Of a stretch of 64,000 nt of DNA, positions 21,789-33,214 are shown one piece after another. The stretch's first letter is position 1. Every line of letters begins with the position of its first letter. The stretch is taken from NCBI RefSeq assembly GCF_031143425.1, contig NC_090448.1, forward strand, positions 329,790,177 to 329,854,176, read 5' to 3'. A program made the position numbers and the translations under genes. Source of the stretch: Pleurodeles waltl (Eukaryota; Chordata; Amphibia; Caudata; Salamandridae). The notes under the pieces are model-generated. The model was not told the DNA's origin. It saw only the letters and a program-made list of their open reading frames with translations, and searched no databases.

Positions 21789-24700
21789 GTGGGCGGTTCC
21801 ATTCCAACACCTGAATATCTGTCCCTACGCTCATGGAACATCAACGGGGTTGTGCATAAGTTTGCTTCGGCTGACCTTTTAACATTCTTTTACAGTCACT
21901 ATATAATTGCCCTCCAGGAAACCTGGGCCGAGCACAGTTGTCCACTGCCAGGGTACCTAGAAATATGGACATCTGCCCATAGAAGGAGCAAGAATGGCCG
22001 TGTCAAGGGTGGTTTGGCCATTTATGTGACCGTCAAATTAGATGGGAGTATACTACCTCTGGTCTGGGAGGATAACTTGATCCAGGGAATTGTCATAAGG
22101 AATGGGACTGTGCAGGAGACCCTCATAATAATCAATGTTTACATTGCCCCCGGAACTAAGGAAAAAAGGGGCAGGCTGTCTCGACTGATGCAGATTGTAA
22201 CCAATTTAGTTGGGGATTACCCACGTGCTAGCTATCTTATAACTGGTGATTTCAACATGAACCTGTTTCAGTATACAACGGAGGCTCTTGAGGGCCCAGA
22301 TTGTGGTCACCACCAGCTAATTCCCGAACAATTAAGGCCCCAGGGTTGTCTGCACTGCCCCCTGGGAGAATACTTAGTAATGCATTTTAACAGTATGGGT
22401 TTCAAAGTTTTGAATGGTCTCTTACGTGATGATTCCCCCCACGGTGGACAAGATCCGATGGTCGATCTCACTCCTATTTAGATTACACCATATGTAATAT
22501 TGAATTGTTTCCCCTCATTAAAAGGTATCTGATTTCCCCTTGGAGTGAGAGCGACCATTGTCCTCAAATTGTATCTATTAAATCAAGATTTTCTGCTCAT
22601 GATGTCATGCGGACAGTGGGTGATGGCGCTTGTTTCGAATCACTAAAGCGCATAAAATGGAATGCTTCTATTAGCGGTGCTGTACTGATTGACTGTATTA
22701 ACTTTTTTAATTCTGAGGGATTGGGTTGTGTGTCCCCAATTAAGTCGTGGGTCAAACTTTCTTGCCTTTTATGGTCAAAATTCCATCAATCCGTGCCCCA
22801 TCCCGGTCTTTTGTTGTCTCCAGGGGAACCAAGAACTTAAAGAAAGCACGGAATAGGCTAGCAAGGGCAATCACGAAAATCCCCGATTCTGAGTGTCTAT
22901 TCATTGAATATAAACAACTGAGGAAAGATTATAGGAAGGCTGTTGATGACGACTATCAGACCTATTGCAGCCAGTTTTGGGTTAAACTTTTAAGTGCAAG
23001 TAGAGATTCAAACTCCACGAAATTTTGGTCCCTTATCAATAATCTAAATAGTAACCAAAGGGGCTCGGGCGTTGTTGACATTTCAGAAGGAGCGTGGGCA
23101 GCCTACTTGACCACCCATTTTTAGATCTTTCGTAGTCTCATTTAAAATGTGTCCCCCATTTACAGGGTCTCCAATCTTCCCGCAGGGAGTAAGGAAGTCT
23201 TTCCAATTACGCCTCCCCCCCATCATCTCGAGGGCTAAGCAATTTGGAGCCCCCGGTCCCAATGGCCTTCCACAGGCGTTATTCAAGCAGGATCCCCCTC
23301 CTCTGCGCCAACCATTTTGCACATTTGTTTGAACATTGCCTTTTAACTTCAACCATACATGAGTCCTGGCATGGTGCCATCCTTCATCCTCTATATAAAA
23401 AATGGATCAAGATCAGATCCTGCCTGTTTTAGGATGATAGCCCTGCTGGACAATGAGGCTAAGTTCTATGCCAGACTTTTGTTGCAGGATCTCCGTGCTT
23501 GGGCTGAATCGAAGTCACTAATTCCTATAGTCCAAACAGGGTTCTAGGCTGGTTCCAGCACTTCAACTAATTTATTAGCACTCTCTATCTTGATAGGGCG
23601 ATCTCGTCAGGCCTGATGCTGAATTGCTGCTTTGTGGACTTCAAGGCAGCATTCGATTGGATCCCCCGGAGTGCCCTATGGGCCAAATTACAAAGCTGGG
23701 GCATTCCCCCATTTCTTTTGGGTGCCATTATAGAACTCCATACTAACACCTGGGTCCGTATTAAGCTTGGTGACGTTCGCCACTCGTGGTGTGAAACAGG
23801 GTTGTGTATTGCCTCCTCTTCTTTTTAATCTGTTCATTGCAGATATGTCAACACCTCTTGACGCCATCAACTCTCATCCCCCCAAGATTGGTGGCTTTAG
23901 GCTTAGTCACCTGCTTTATGCCGACGACCTTGTTTTGTTTAGTTGCACTAAGATCGCCGTCAACGGTTGCTCAACCAACTTGTGACGTATACTTCCGCCA
24001 ATCAGTTAGAAGTTAACTTGCTAAAACAAAAGTGGTCCCCTTTGGGAGGAAAAAACATTTGGGCTTTAGCTGGTACTATAAAAAACGTAAACTTGTTTCC
24101 GACCAGTCCTACAAATATCTAGGGGTACATTTTGACTCCAGGGGCAGTTCTGTTAAACATAAGAAGGTAATGGAACTTAAAGCTGTGGCCTTGCAGGTGG
24201 CCTTTTCCAAATTAGCTGCGGTTTTAAAGGGGCCGACCCTTCTTCCTTTAATGGCTGTTATGAGAGCCAAAATCACTCCCTCGTTGGCCTATGGTCAAGA
24301 AATTCTGTTGAGCAAAGGCTCTTGCCTATTAAATAGGTTGGTTAATAAAATCTACAAGAGAGTCTTTCATGTTCCACACCTGGCCTCACCCGCGCAGGTA
24401 CGGCTGGAATTTGGGCTTCCGGATTCGGTGGCAGTTGACGCTGGTGCTTTTTCGAAGTTGTGTTATAAAATGCGTCAGGCCTAGGACGGCCACTTGGAGG
24501 CAGTCCTGTGGCAAGTAATTAGCGAGCCAAAATCGAAGTGCACCTATTCCCAATTTTTGGTTGAATGCTGGCGATCCTTGGGAAAATAATCCCCCTATTC
24601 CTCGTTTAAATCAGAGATTAAAAGGCTTATCCAACTGTATTCTTATCATTCAGATTGTTCTCTTTTTGTCCATCGGAAGCATGCCTGGGCAGTAATTGGT

Positions 24701-25091
24701 TCCTTTAAACCAGGTATGCCCTCCAGTTTTTTCTCTTGTACATACGGGTTTTGGTTGAAAAAGGACTTTCTTGCCCTAAGGATGTGTGATTGTTTTTTTT
24801 TTTTTAAAACACCGGCCCAAATGGCAGCTACCCCCCGGGGACAGTGTGACATGTAGAGGCTGTAGTAATGCGGACTAAACCACTGAAAATGTGGTTTGTC
24901 TGTGCCCAGCTCTACTAAAGCGTAGACTCTTGCTGTGGAGCAAATGGATCGAAATGGGAGTCCGCTCCTGTCGACAAGCTATTATCCAGTCTCTGGACCC
25001 TGGCAATCCAATGCTAAATGTGTTACTGACCAAATTTATTAAAATTGCACGATCTAAATTTAATGCCACTGCGAGCAACGAACACGTCTAG
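21789..25091 (+). pseudogene. LINE endonuclease-reverse transcriptase ORF, multiply frameshifted
   Basis: APE endonuclease at 21812-22481: WNINGV near the start, LQETW (the catalytic E), then GDFNMNL. RT from about 22750: APGPNGLP (23241), the finger-palm block KFYARLLLQDL to VQTGF (23460-23545), CCFVDFKAAFDWIPR (23622, catalytic D), GVKQGCVLPPLLFNLFIADM (23782-23842) and LLYADDLVLFS (23909). A YKYLGVHFDS block follows at about 24110. Near 24850-24930 a cysteine-rich C-terminal motif is followed by LCPALLKRR. At least six frame changes interrupt the ORF, so the copy is inactive. Residues at the RT active site (FAD-type YADD) are still readable. Confidence 0.85.
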
Positions 25092-25440
25092 TTTGATTCT
25101 TTCCACGCACTTGTCATTTTGCTCACTATTGGTTAGGATAAGGAGCTCTAACGGTATAAGCTGATGCTTAGCGCAATTACTAATTCATGCACCATGCACC
25201 TTAAGGGTGTGCCTATTTATATTGCCTTGTGTTTTATGTGGGGTTTTGGGTTGGGTGATTTGTATTTTATTTATTATTGGGAGAAACGTTTTAACATGTA
25301 ACATGCACAACTTATGATGTGCTTTTAGTTTGAATTCAGTCCTTGAGGGTATTTATTTTGATTGTCATTGACTGTTTTTTTTTTCCTTGTTCCATTTGTA
25401 TTGGATTTTATTATCTGTACAATAAATTACTACTTACTAT

Positions 25441-26226
25441 CTTAAAACAAGAGAGGAGAGCAAAAAGTGATATGCCAAGGGGGATGAGACGCAAGACACC
25501 AATGAAACACGGCTAGACAGAGGTGTGGGGATTCAGGTGAGAAAGCAGCTGGAAAAAATATGAAAAATAGAAATTAAGGCAATTAACTGAGAAAAGGTGG
25601 ATATGAGATGGAAACTGGGAGACTGAAAGGACAATGAAACTGGTAGAGATAGAGATGACCGATCTACCCATGATGGTTACTCTTGCAAAACGCAATCCTC
25701 CTTGCCATGTTGGGGACAATCTAGGCATTGTTATGACTTTCTCTGGCACACCGTGGGCGTACTAGGCATTATGGTGGCATTGGCAAATGGTGGTACTCCT
25801 CAGCAAAGTTTTAGCATTCTAGTCAGTATAGTAGCGATAGCATAAGGTGACTTTGAGCAACATATTATGCACAACCCATGCATGAGAGCAGTCATAACTG
25901 GTCATACCTGATCGCCCGAGGGTGCCATTGTTGACACATTTACAGCAGCCTTGATGTTGTCATCCAACCCAGATAAAGTGGTGACCAACACTGGGATATA
26001 AAGCTCATCCTTGGTTTTTGTAGGTCGTGGTGACCCAGGATGGGCATCCCTGAAATGCGTTGTCTACCACTATCTTGCAATGAACAATGTAATTATGAAA
26101 CATGGACATCCGAAGCAAATTCAGTCCTTTCTGGGCTCTGGTACATGCAGGTTTGGATGAAAATGACAACCCGGTATTCTTGGATCACACTTATGGAGTT
26201 TCTAAAAAAATGTAATCTTGTATTAG
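25441..26226. other. Purine-rich flank and unassigned sequence
   Basis: 25440-25640 is purine-rich like the left flank of the LINE. The rest holds no feature I recognise. Confidence 0.4.
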
Positions 26227-26227
26227 G

Positions 26228-26336
26228 GTGACACATTAATATAAAAACAATATACACATTTTGTTTAGGATAAACTGAGTTTATTTATGCAAAATGAAAT
26301 AAGGAAACAAGATGGATGTTTTCATATTAATGTGAC
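26228..26336. mobile_element. Short hairpin, MITE-like
   Basis: GTGACACATTAATATAAAAA at 26228-26247 is nearly the inverse of 26317-26336 (TGTTTTCATATTAATGTGAC). About 70 AT-rich bases lie between. No clear target duplication; could also be a chance hairpin in AT-rich DNA. Confidence 0.35.
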
Positions 26337-26339
26337 TTA

Positions 26340-29300
26340 CTAGGGCCCCACTGTATAAATTAGGTTATCTACCACTGGTGCTGTACTTCAATTATTCTAC
26401 AAAGCATTCCCTTTGAGCACTTCACTGTCAAGGCAATGAGGCTGAGAAGTCCAAGGCTTACTTAAGGAGGCAGTGAGAGATGAAACACTTCGAACACGGT
26501 ATTCACAATTGTAGCAGTTAATAAGGTTAATGTCCCTGAGTTCTTTACTTTAAAAAAGAAAGTTACTCTTATATACATGCATAAAATAATCACTCCAAAT
26601 TAGGATATGCAGTGACAACTAGAAGCGCCTAGCAGCTTTGTAGCAAAAGATCCAACCTCAAACCGTTTTGCAGCTCTTATGTGGAATAACTAGAGGTAAC
26701 ACTGGAGCCTTTTGCCACTGTTAGTCTACAGAAGGTCCCAACTAAGGCCGCTGCGAGATTCCATCATGACAATACTAAAGATTCACCACACTAACACAGG
26801 AGCTGAGTCAATATGGTTCAAAGACAGACTACAAGGTCAGAAGTTCTCAGTGCTAGAATTTCAATTCCAAGTTACCATATTGTGTTTGCTTTTCAGAGAA
26901 TTTGTTTCATAACAATCTGGTGCTGGAAACTTTATAGGTGTTCAAAGAACCTAATAAGTAAACATCTCACTAGCTCTCAAAGTTCAAAGTAATCTTTGGG
27001 GTTCTGTAAGTGATTTTTAGTGAGGTGTCTTATGTTCAGTTTCTGTGGGTGGTGTGGGACACAGTCCTCTGGAGCCGCTTAACCACTCTTAGCTGAATAG
27101 CTGGTCAGGCTGCCTTTCCATCCTGAAAACCCTTTTCCCTGGTGACAGTTCAATGATCTGCGCCCAGAAATCCATCCATGCTAATAAAAGTTTTCCAATG
27201 GCAGGAGAACCCACGACGGCCACCAACACTGCCAATATGAATCAAGACAAATCTACCCAATGGTTGAAGTAAACATCACACACACAGGAACATAAATTAA
27301 CACAATTACATAAAATAAAAATAAATATACACATCACCAGTTTCAAAAGAATTAATAAAATGGACACACTCAGCAAAGTTCCAATGTAGATAATATAATT
27401 TGAGTTTGAAAAGATAACGGCATTTGGTGATTATGAAACTGAAAAAAAATAATCAAAGCGACTTGGAGAAAGAAAGAAAATCCATGCTATGCCAAATAAC
27501 TCGAGCCAACAGAGTAACAAATACATCCACTGGCGAGGCAAAACAATTGTCAAATGGTGAAGCGAAGGAGCAGCTTCAAATTGTTACTGTCCTCGAATGA
27601 AGAATCAATGATTATATTATTTCTGCTAGTCTACTTAATTTTTGTGCCAACCATGCAAAGGAATTTCTTGTATTGTTACCAGTAAACTGGATTTTTGGGC
27701 CGGTGATTCTTTCTCACACGTCAAAACAGAGGCAACTTAAAAGACATCAACATCGATATTTTGACTTATTTCCATTGCTGGCTCAAGTCTTAAGCCTGAA
27801 AGATTATTCACCACTTTTACATCGTTTTGAGACAAAATATGTCTCTGTCAACAACCGTTCCTACTTCGCTTGTTTATGTAGCTCTGGAACTGCACTAACC
27901 ACTGTGTCTCCCACACTGTATCATCATATGCAATTCTCTTTCAAAAAAAACTCAAATTATATTTTCTATATACGATCTTCATTGAGTGCTTCCCTCATTT
28001 TTATCCTTTTGAAACGAATGAACTACAAAGTACTTCTGCCAAATGTGTGTGCAGACCGAAAAGGTACTGGTTGTTGCTGTTCATACACTGACTGTGCCAA
28101 GACAAATCTGGAGACCACGTTATACGTAAATTCTTAACAAAGTTCAAATAAACATGTCTCTACAACTGTTTGGACTAAAATGAACATACCAATGGATTCC
28201 AGAATCAGGATTTTCTCGTCTAACAGCCGCAACAAATTCTCAAGCTAGATTGTGAAGTTAAAGATGCTTTAAGACCTCTAGGCATGATCTAAGCTTTTTA
28301 CAGCACAAGAAGGAGCAAAGCCGAAGCATGCTCATCCTCCGCGTTTAGGGAGATGATTTTCCCCTTAGCCAGATGACATTTTGTGCTGTGGTTCATGCTT
28401 CCTGGAAGAGACCTTGAGTTGTCACGGCTGATGTTGTCCATCGGGTTATCTCACCTGGGTCGTTTCCTGCAACAGGGCTATGTTCCTCAAAGGAAACTGG
28501 TCAGACACACCTTTCTACAGACACAGTCCAATGCCTTGCACAGGCCGGCTGATCTACTTACAGATCAGCAGGACCAGTGTTTCAAAGTGTTCATAGAATA
28601 TTCTCAAATGGGATCAGGAGAATGGCTATCAGCACAGATCCCATTCCTCAATTTCAGTTCTTATCTGCGTTGGTGTGTAGATCTCGCATGTTTCCTTCCA
28701 AGGTGGACAGAATTGACCAATCAGCATTATTGCAGTTTTCATACTATAGAGGTCTCCTCCAAACCAAGGGATATGTCCCTGGTGTGATCACCTCTAGTGT
28801 GCGCATCAAGGAATGCAGCCCATCACAAGCTAGCCTGAACCAGAGGGTAAGAAAGTTTTACTCTGGCTGGGAGCGCCACAGTTACTCAAAAAAAGCTGCT
28901 GGGCGAACTCTCCCAACCCAGAGAGGTAAATGGTACAGGGTGGGGAGAAGGGAATGAGAACGTGCAATCTCCCTGGTTAGAGATTAATCATGGGGAGCCT
29001 TAAGAAGCGTTAACCACCCAATTGTCAGTGCAGACAAACATGGCAGCCAAAGGCTACCATGGCCACAGCCAAGCCCAATGGAAATTACACACACACACAC
29101 ACACCCTGTTAGCACTCCTTGTACATGTCCCAGACATGAAGGCAAAGGCCCTCCAGATGACTGGGACTAAAAAGTGTTTACAAGGCGGGGAGAGAAGCCT
29201 TCTCTCTATAGAGCTGCATGTATAAAGGCCTGTAGCTCGGACTAATATGGTTACCACTGTTAGTTACTCACATCCTGAATAGCATGGACAGTAGTCGCTC

Positions 29301-30860
29301 TTGACTACAGGGCGTGCACTTGGGATGCCCCTTCAACATCAGTCGTACTATAATTTGTTGCATCATTGAAAAATGGACAAACTCTTGTGGGCTCACAAGA
29401 ACATCTAGCTCATTTAGAGAAAAAATAGCACAAGGCTATCCAATAGTGTATAGGGGCAGGAGAATACAACTTAACCATCCTTGTGGAGGACTTTCATTCC
29501 ACCAAGTGCCCTTTCAGAACTTCTTAAAAAGCCTACAGCTTTTTATTCAAACCGAAAATGTTGATGTAAATACATAATTAGCCGCATTTGTTTTATATAG
29601 GACCTCCTGCACGCCTAGGAAAGGTCAGTCTTAGTAGGCATTCCTTGATTTTTTTTGGATTATTTTTATAACTGCGCATTCAGAAATGGCTGGCAACAAA
29701 GTTTTTGTTTAGGTTATTTCAGAAATGTACTATAAAGTTCACAATTTGGCCCCATTTGTTTGCTTGAAATTTTCCTCTGGAAGTCAATCCCTTCCCACAG
29801 CCCTCAGAACCTATTTAATTTGGTCCACCTGTTCACTTGGTGCCATACAAAATATGGTTAAAAAAAAAAAAGGTCGGGGGTATTTTATTCTGCTTACTGA
29901 CTTGATCAGTGCATATGGATGGGATCCTAGATGTCAACGGACTCACGATGGAAGGTTTCAAACTATTGCGGGTATTTTTCTAAGAAATTTGAATGTCTTC
30001 AATTACTTCTTAAAATATTATTTTGTTGTCGTAACCGAACATTAAATTTTAAGCCACCTTTCAATAATAAGCGCTTGCACAGCAATTAGGTCTCGTGTTG
30101 GCTGCCTGCCTTTTGGTTTTGTCAATACTTGTTTTGCCATTTTTTGTAAAAGTTTATTGTTTTGGGGCGCTGCAGAGCCTTCATATTATAAAACATCGAA
30201 AACACAGCAGAAGACTCAATAGCCATCACTCACAATGAAGTTAGCAGAAGGGTTCAGTGTGACCCCTTTTCCTCATGCTGTAGTGAGCGGGAAACAAAGA
30301 AGGGCTAACTCAAAGACTTTAGAGATATAATACGTATATTATTTTAGTACAATCAAAATGATGAAAGCCCCTAAAAGTATGTATGCATAAATTCAGTAAA
30401 ATCAAAACGGTCATAGCTAACATCAGACCTAAAAACGACCACCACAGTCTTAGTTTTTAAAAGTTATGGGCCTGTGAGCTTTTTCGTTCTGGGACTAAAA
30501 TATGTTTTGAACGTTTTATGAATGATTACAATGCACGACACCCGTTTAACTGCCCGGGCCTACGACAGAGATCAGATTGTTAGGGGGAAATGCAATTCCA
30601 TAGCGGCTAACACCAGCAAAGCAACTCAACACGAAATAAAATGTACTGGACACAGCGGCACTCGAAAGCATCTAACACTGAGACACAAAGGCTCTGAAGA
30701 TCAGATACCTGCAGGTGCTTTCAGGCTGTGTTGCGAGGGTGCCCGCTCCCCAGTACTGTGGGTACTGCACGACCTGTGGCTGGCTAAGCAGACAGCGGCC
30801 AGCCGCCCCCCCCGTCTTTTGGAAAGTTTCCATGGAGACCTAGTACACTCTTCTGCCTTG
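26340..30860. other. Unassigned sequence, candidate intron of the gene at 31 kb
   Basis: No transposon domain or conserved exon recognised on either strand over 4.5 kb. Two longer open frames (27673-28137 and 28383-28787) have no recognisable product. A GC-richer stretch at 30700-30860 leads into the promoter region. Confidence 0.4.
29085..29103 (+). repeat. (AC)n microsatellite
   Basis: About nine AC units in a row (ACACACACAC...). Confidence 0.9.
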
Positions 30861-30942
30861 TCCTACTTCCCCCGATCTAGTACCATTACTTGCATCTGGC
30901 CTTCTGTCCATATCCATAACCTTTGACCCCGAAAGGTCTCAC

Positions 30943-31059
30943 CTGTCCCGAGCTGTAAGGTCTCCACGCGTACTCCGAGGTCGTGAAGGGCACCGTCGCC
31001 TTGACTCCGAAGACCCTGCTCAAAGCTCTCGGAACCGCCGCCAACCCGCACCGCAACAT
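30943..31059 (-). CDS. Candidate first coding exon of a nuclear gene for a mitochondrial protein
   Basis: Minus strand: ATG at 31059-31057, then 39 codons exactly to the splice donor CAG|GTGAGA (exon ends 30943, intron from 30942, phase 0). The peptide starts MLRCGLAAVPRALSRVFGVK; it is rich in R, A, L and V, has no acidic residue in the first 28, can form an amphipathic helix and ends in WRPYSSGQ, close to typical presequence cleavage contexts (RxY-SS). This is a textbook mitochondrial targeting segment. Support from context: visible CpG enrichment, a ZNF143-type motif 82 bp upstream, and a uORF. I do not recognise the mature protein, since no later exon was identified; the remainder would lie at lower coordinates, behind transposon-filled introns. 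Confidence 0.6.
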
Positions 31060-31061
31060 CT

Positions 31062-31121
31062 TTAATCGTGGAAAAGTGCACTCTGCCCCCGCCGAGACAG
31101 AAGTAGCTCAGACATGCGCAT
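31062..31121 (-). promoter_or_regulatory. Upstream ORF (19 codons) before the candidate presequence ATG
   Basis: Minus strand ATGCGCATG starts at 31121 and runs 19 codons to TAA at 31064-31062, two bases before the main ATG. It begins 62 nt upstream of that ATG and would tend to reduce its use if transcribed. Confidence 0.4.
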
Positions 31122-31140
31122 TGCTGCTCTCTCGGCAGAG

Positions 31141-31160
31141 CGCCCATTGGGAGATGTAGT
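31141..31160 (-). promoter_or_regulatory. ZNF143/Staf-type promoter motif (ACTACA..TCCCA)
   Basis: Minus strand ACTACATCTCCCAATGGGCG. The ACTACAnnTCCCA core is a known vertebrate core-promoter motif bound by ZNF143 (SBS2), usually within 100 bp of start sites in CpG-rich promoters. It lies 82 bp upstream of the candidate start codon and in the expected orientation. Confidence 0.65.
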
Positions 31161-31599
31161 TTTTGGTGTTTACCTGCGTGTGGTGCCGAAAAGTACTGAC
31201 AGATGACCAATGGACAGGGAAAGAAAAGTTGCCAGTTCATTGATGCAAGAGATTACCATCTGCGACATGTTATTAATAGCCCCTTTTTCGCCAACAACGG
31301 GGCGTCTTTTCCGAGTTTTTCCGCGAGTTACACAAAATAATTCCCATATACTGCACCTCGATTTAATCACGAGCCATGGCTTTTTGTACAGCATGTTCTT
31401 TTATTGTATTTGCATTAATATAGTGCCTACTACCTATGGCGACACTTTCAACTACCTTATAGCGAGTAGCACGATACTCCGGGACCCAAAGTTGGTGGCT
31501 GTGTTCAGTATGGTTACTCTTTTGTTGTCAGAAGAAAGTCTTACGTGCATTAATTACCCCAGTTTATTTGTGGTGGAATCAGAACAATTAGCATATCTT

Positions 31600-32100
31600 A
31601 GCTAGCGGGGTGTGGAGTATGTTAGCTCAAGTGAATGATTGGTGGGCGAATAGAGAGTAGAGAGGAAGCTCCGACTTCGGAGGTAGACGCGGAAGGTTAG
31701 TGGGGAAAGTTCGAAGTACGCTCGTTTTGATGTATGAGTGGTTTTTGTTTGAGCAGGTATTATGCAATATAGCGGAATGCAGTTTGTTTGATTTCATGCA
31801 TTAGCTCTATGTCTCCCGTCCTCCTCCCAGTCATTACACTTTGAGGTGACTCTATCTCCTAGACACAAAAAGCATTGGCAAAGCCAATAGGTTTTGCGTT
31901 TGTTTTTTTCTTTTGCTTTCTTTCTTACTTACTGGGTTATAAATATTAGAAAAAGGTTATAATAATGTTTGCTCTAAATTTAATAAACCCTTAATAGCTA
32001 TTTATGTTGTGATGTTTGTTGAGTCAATATCCCAGGGTTCCAAACTCGTAATTTGTTCATTATTTAATATTACATTGTATTACAGTATAGAAATGTGTAG
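31600..32100. other. Possible divergent promoter segment, then AT-rich sequence
   Basis: 31630-31710 has an inverted CCAAT box (GATTGGTGGGCG), several CpGs and a donor-like GCGGAAG|GTTAGT on the plus strand, as a divergent 5' exon might. From 31720 to 32100 nothing is recognised. Confidence 0.2.
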
Positions 32101-32104
32101 TTAG

Positions 32105-33130
32105 TAAAGTGCCACTGTACTTGCTTCACCATTCAAATCCTGCCCCTTTTAACTGCAAGGTAACCGCAATTATGACTGCCTCTTTAGTAGTAAAATAGTT
32201 CCACTAAACACCAAATATTGTTCTATGACAACTTTTGGCCCCAGTGCCACTGTACCTGCTGCACCATTCAAATCATGACCCAAGTGTCTGAAAGGTAACT
32301 GCACTTGTGACTGTCTTTTTAGTAATAAAATATTGCAATATTTGGTGCTTAGAGGAGTTATGACAACGTTTGGCTCTGGTGCCACTGCACCTGCTGCGCC
32401 ACTCAGATCATGACCCTATTGACTGCAAGGTAATTACACTTGTGACTGCCTATTTAGTAGTAAAATATAGCAATATTTGGTGTTTATAGGGGGTTCCAAG
32501 AGCTTTTGGCCCCAGTGTCACTGCACCTGCTGCACCACTAAAATCATGACACTAGTGCCTGAAAGGTAACTGCACTTGTGACTGTCCGTTTAGTAATAAA
32601 ATATTGCAATATTTGGTGCTTAGAGGAGTTATGACAACCTTTGGCTCTGGTGCCACTGCACCTGCTGCACCACTCAAATCATGACCCTATTGACTGCAAG
32701 GTAATTACACTCGTGACTGCCTATGTAGTAGTAAACTATAGCAATATTTGGTTTATAGGGGTTCCTAGAGCTTTTGGCCCCGATGTCACTGCACCTAATG
32801 CACCACTAAAATGATGACCTTAGTGCCTGAAAGGTAACTGCAATTGTGACTGTCTGTTTAGTAATAAAATATTGTAATATTTGGTGCTTAGATGAGTTAT
32901 GACAACTTTTGGCTCTGGTGCCACTGCACATCCTGCACCACTCAAATCATGACCCTATTGCCTGCAAGGTAACTGCACTTGTGACTGCCTGTTTAGTAGT
33001 AAAATATAGCAATATCTGGGGTTTAGAGGCGTTCTGATAACTACTGGCCCTGGTACCACTGCACCTTCTGCACCATTCAAATCATGACCCTAGTGCCTGA
33101 AAGATAACTGCACTTGTCACTGCCTGTTGA
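32105..33130 (+). repeat. 135-bp tandem repeat, eight copies with 270-bp alternation
   Basis: Copies begin with GCCACTGCACCTGCTGCACC-type blocks at 32111, 32245, 32381, 32516, 32652, 32785, 32920 and 33055 (spacing 133-136). Each contains a TTAGTAGTAAAATAT or TTAGTAATAAAATAT block. Odd copies tend to carry GACTGCAAGGTAA, even copies GTGCCTGAAAGGTAA, so the array probably grew by a 270-bp dimer. Confidence 0.95.
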
Positions 33131-33214
33131 TAAGTCACTGAGAGAAAAACAATTCAAAATAAAACATCACCCAATTATACAAATGACTTTTCTTTAAAAA
33201 TGAGTGAGTGGCAA

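Larger units (their letters stand above)
18850..25440 (+). mobile_element. APE-type non-LTR retrotransposon (LINE), decayed, about 6.6 kb
   Basis: Plus strand. GC-rich 5' region (about 18850-20040), ORF1 remnants (20042-21248), endonuclease/RT ORF remnants (21789-25091) and an AT-rich 3' end finishing near 25440 without a poly-A tail. The order endonuclease, RT, CCHC-like C-terminus excludes L1 copies of the type found elsewhere in the window. The KYKYLGV-like block after the RT and the C-terminal CRGCSNAD...H...CP pattern suggest the I/Ingi-Vingi or jockey part of the LINE tree; I cannot place it firmly. The 5' boundary is estimated from the composition change. Confidence 0.8.

Noticed and set aside
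27673..28137. 154-codon open frame
   Set aside because: No known domain, no splice or promoter context; could be chance in stop-poor sequence.
28383..28957. Two overlapping open frames of 126-134 codons
   Set aside because: Two frames open at once with no recognisable product, indicating composition rather than coding.
1..30942. Further exons of the candidate mitochondrial gene on the minus strand
   Set aside because: I looked for AG-bounded, protein-like minus-strand segments and found none I could defend; the 10.7-11.2 kb segment is not bounded by splice sites and has internal breaks.
30863..31240. 125-codon minus-strand frame over the promoter region
   Set aside because: A different frame through the same exon gives a coherent presequence ending at a splice donor; the long frame reads through the donor and is likely a GC artefact.
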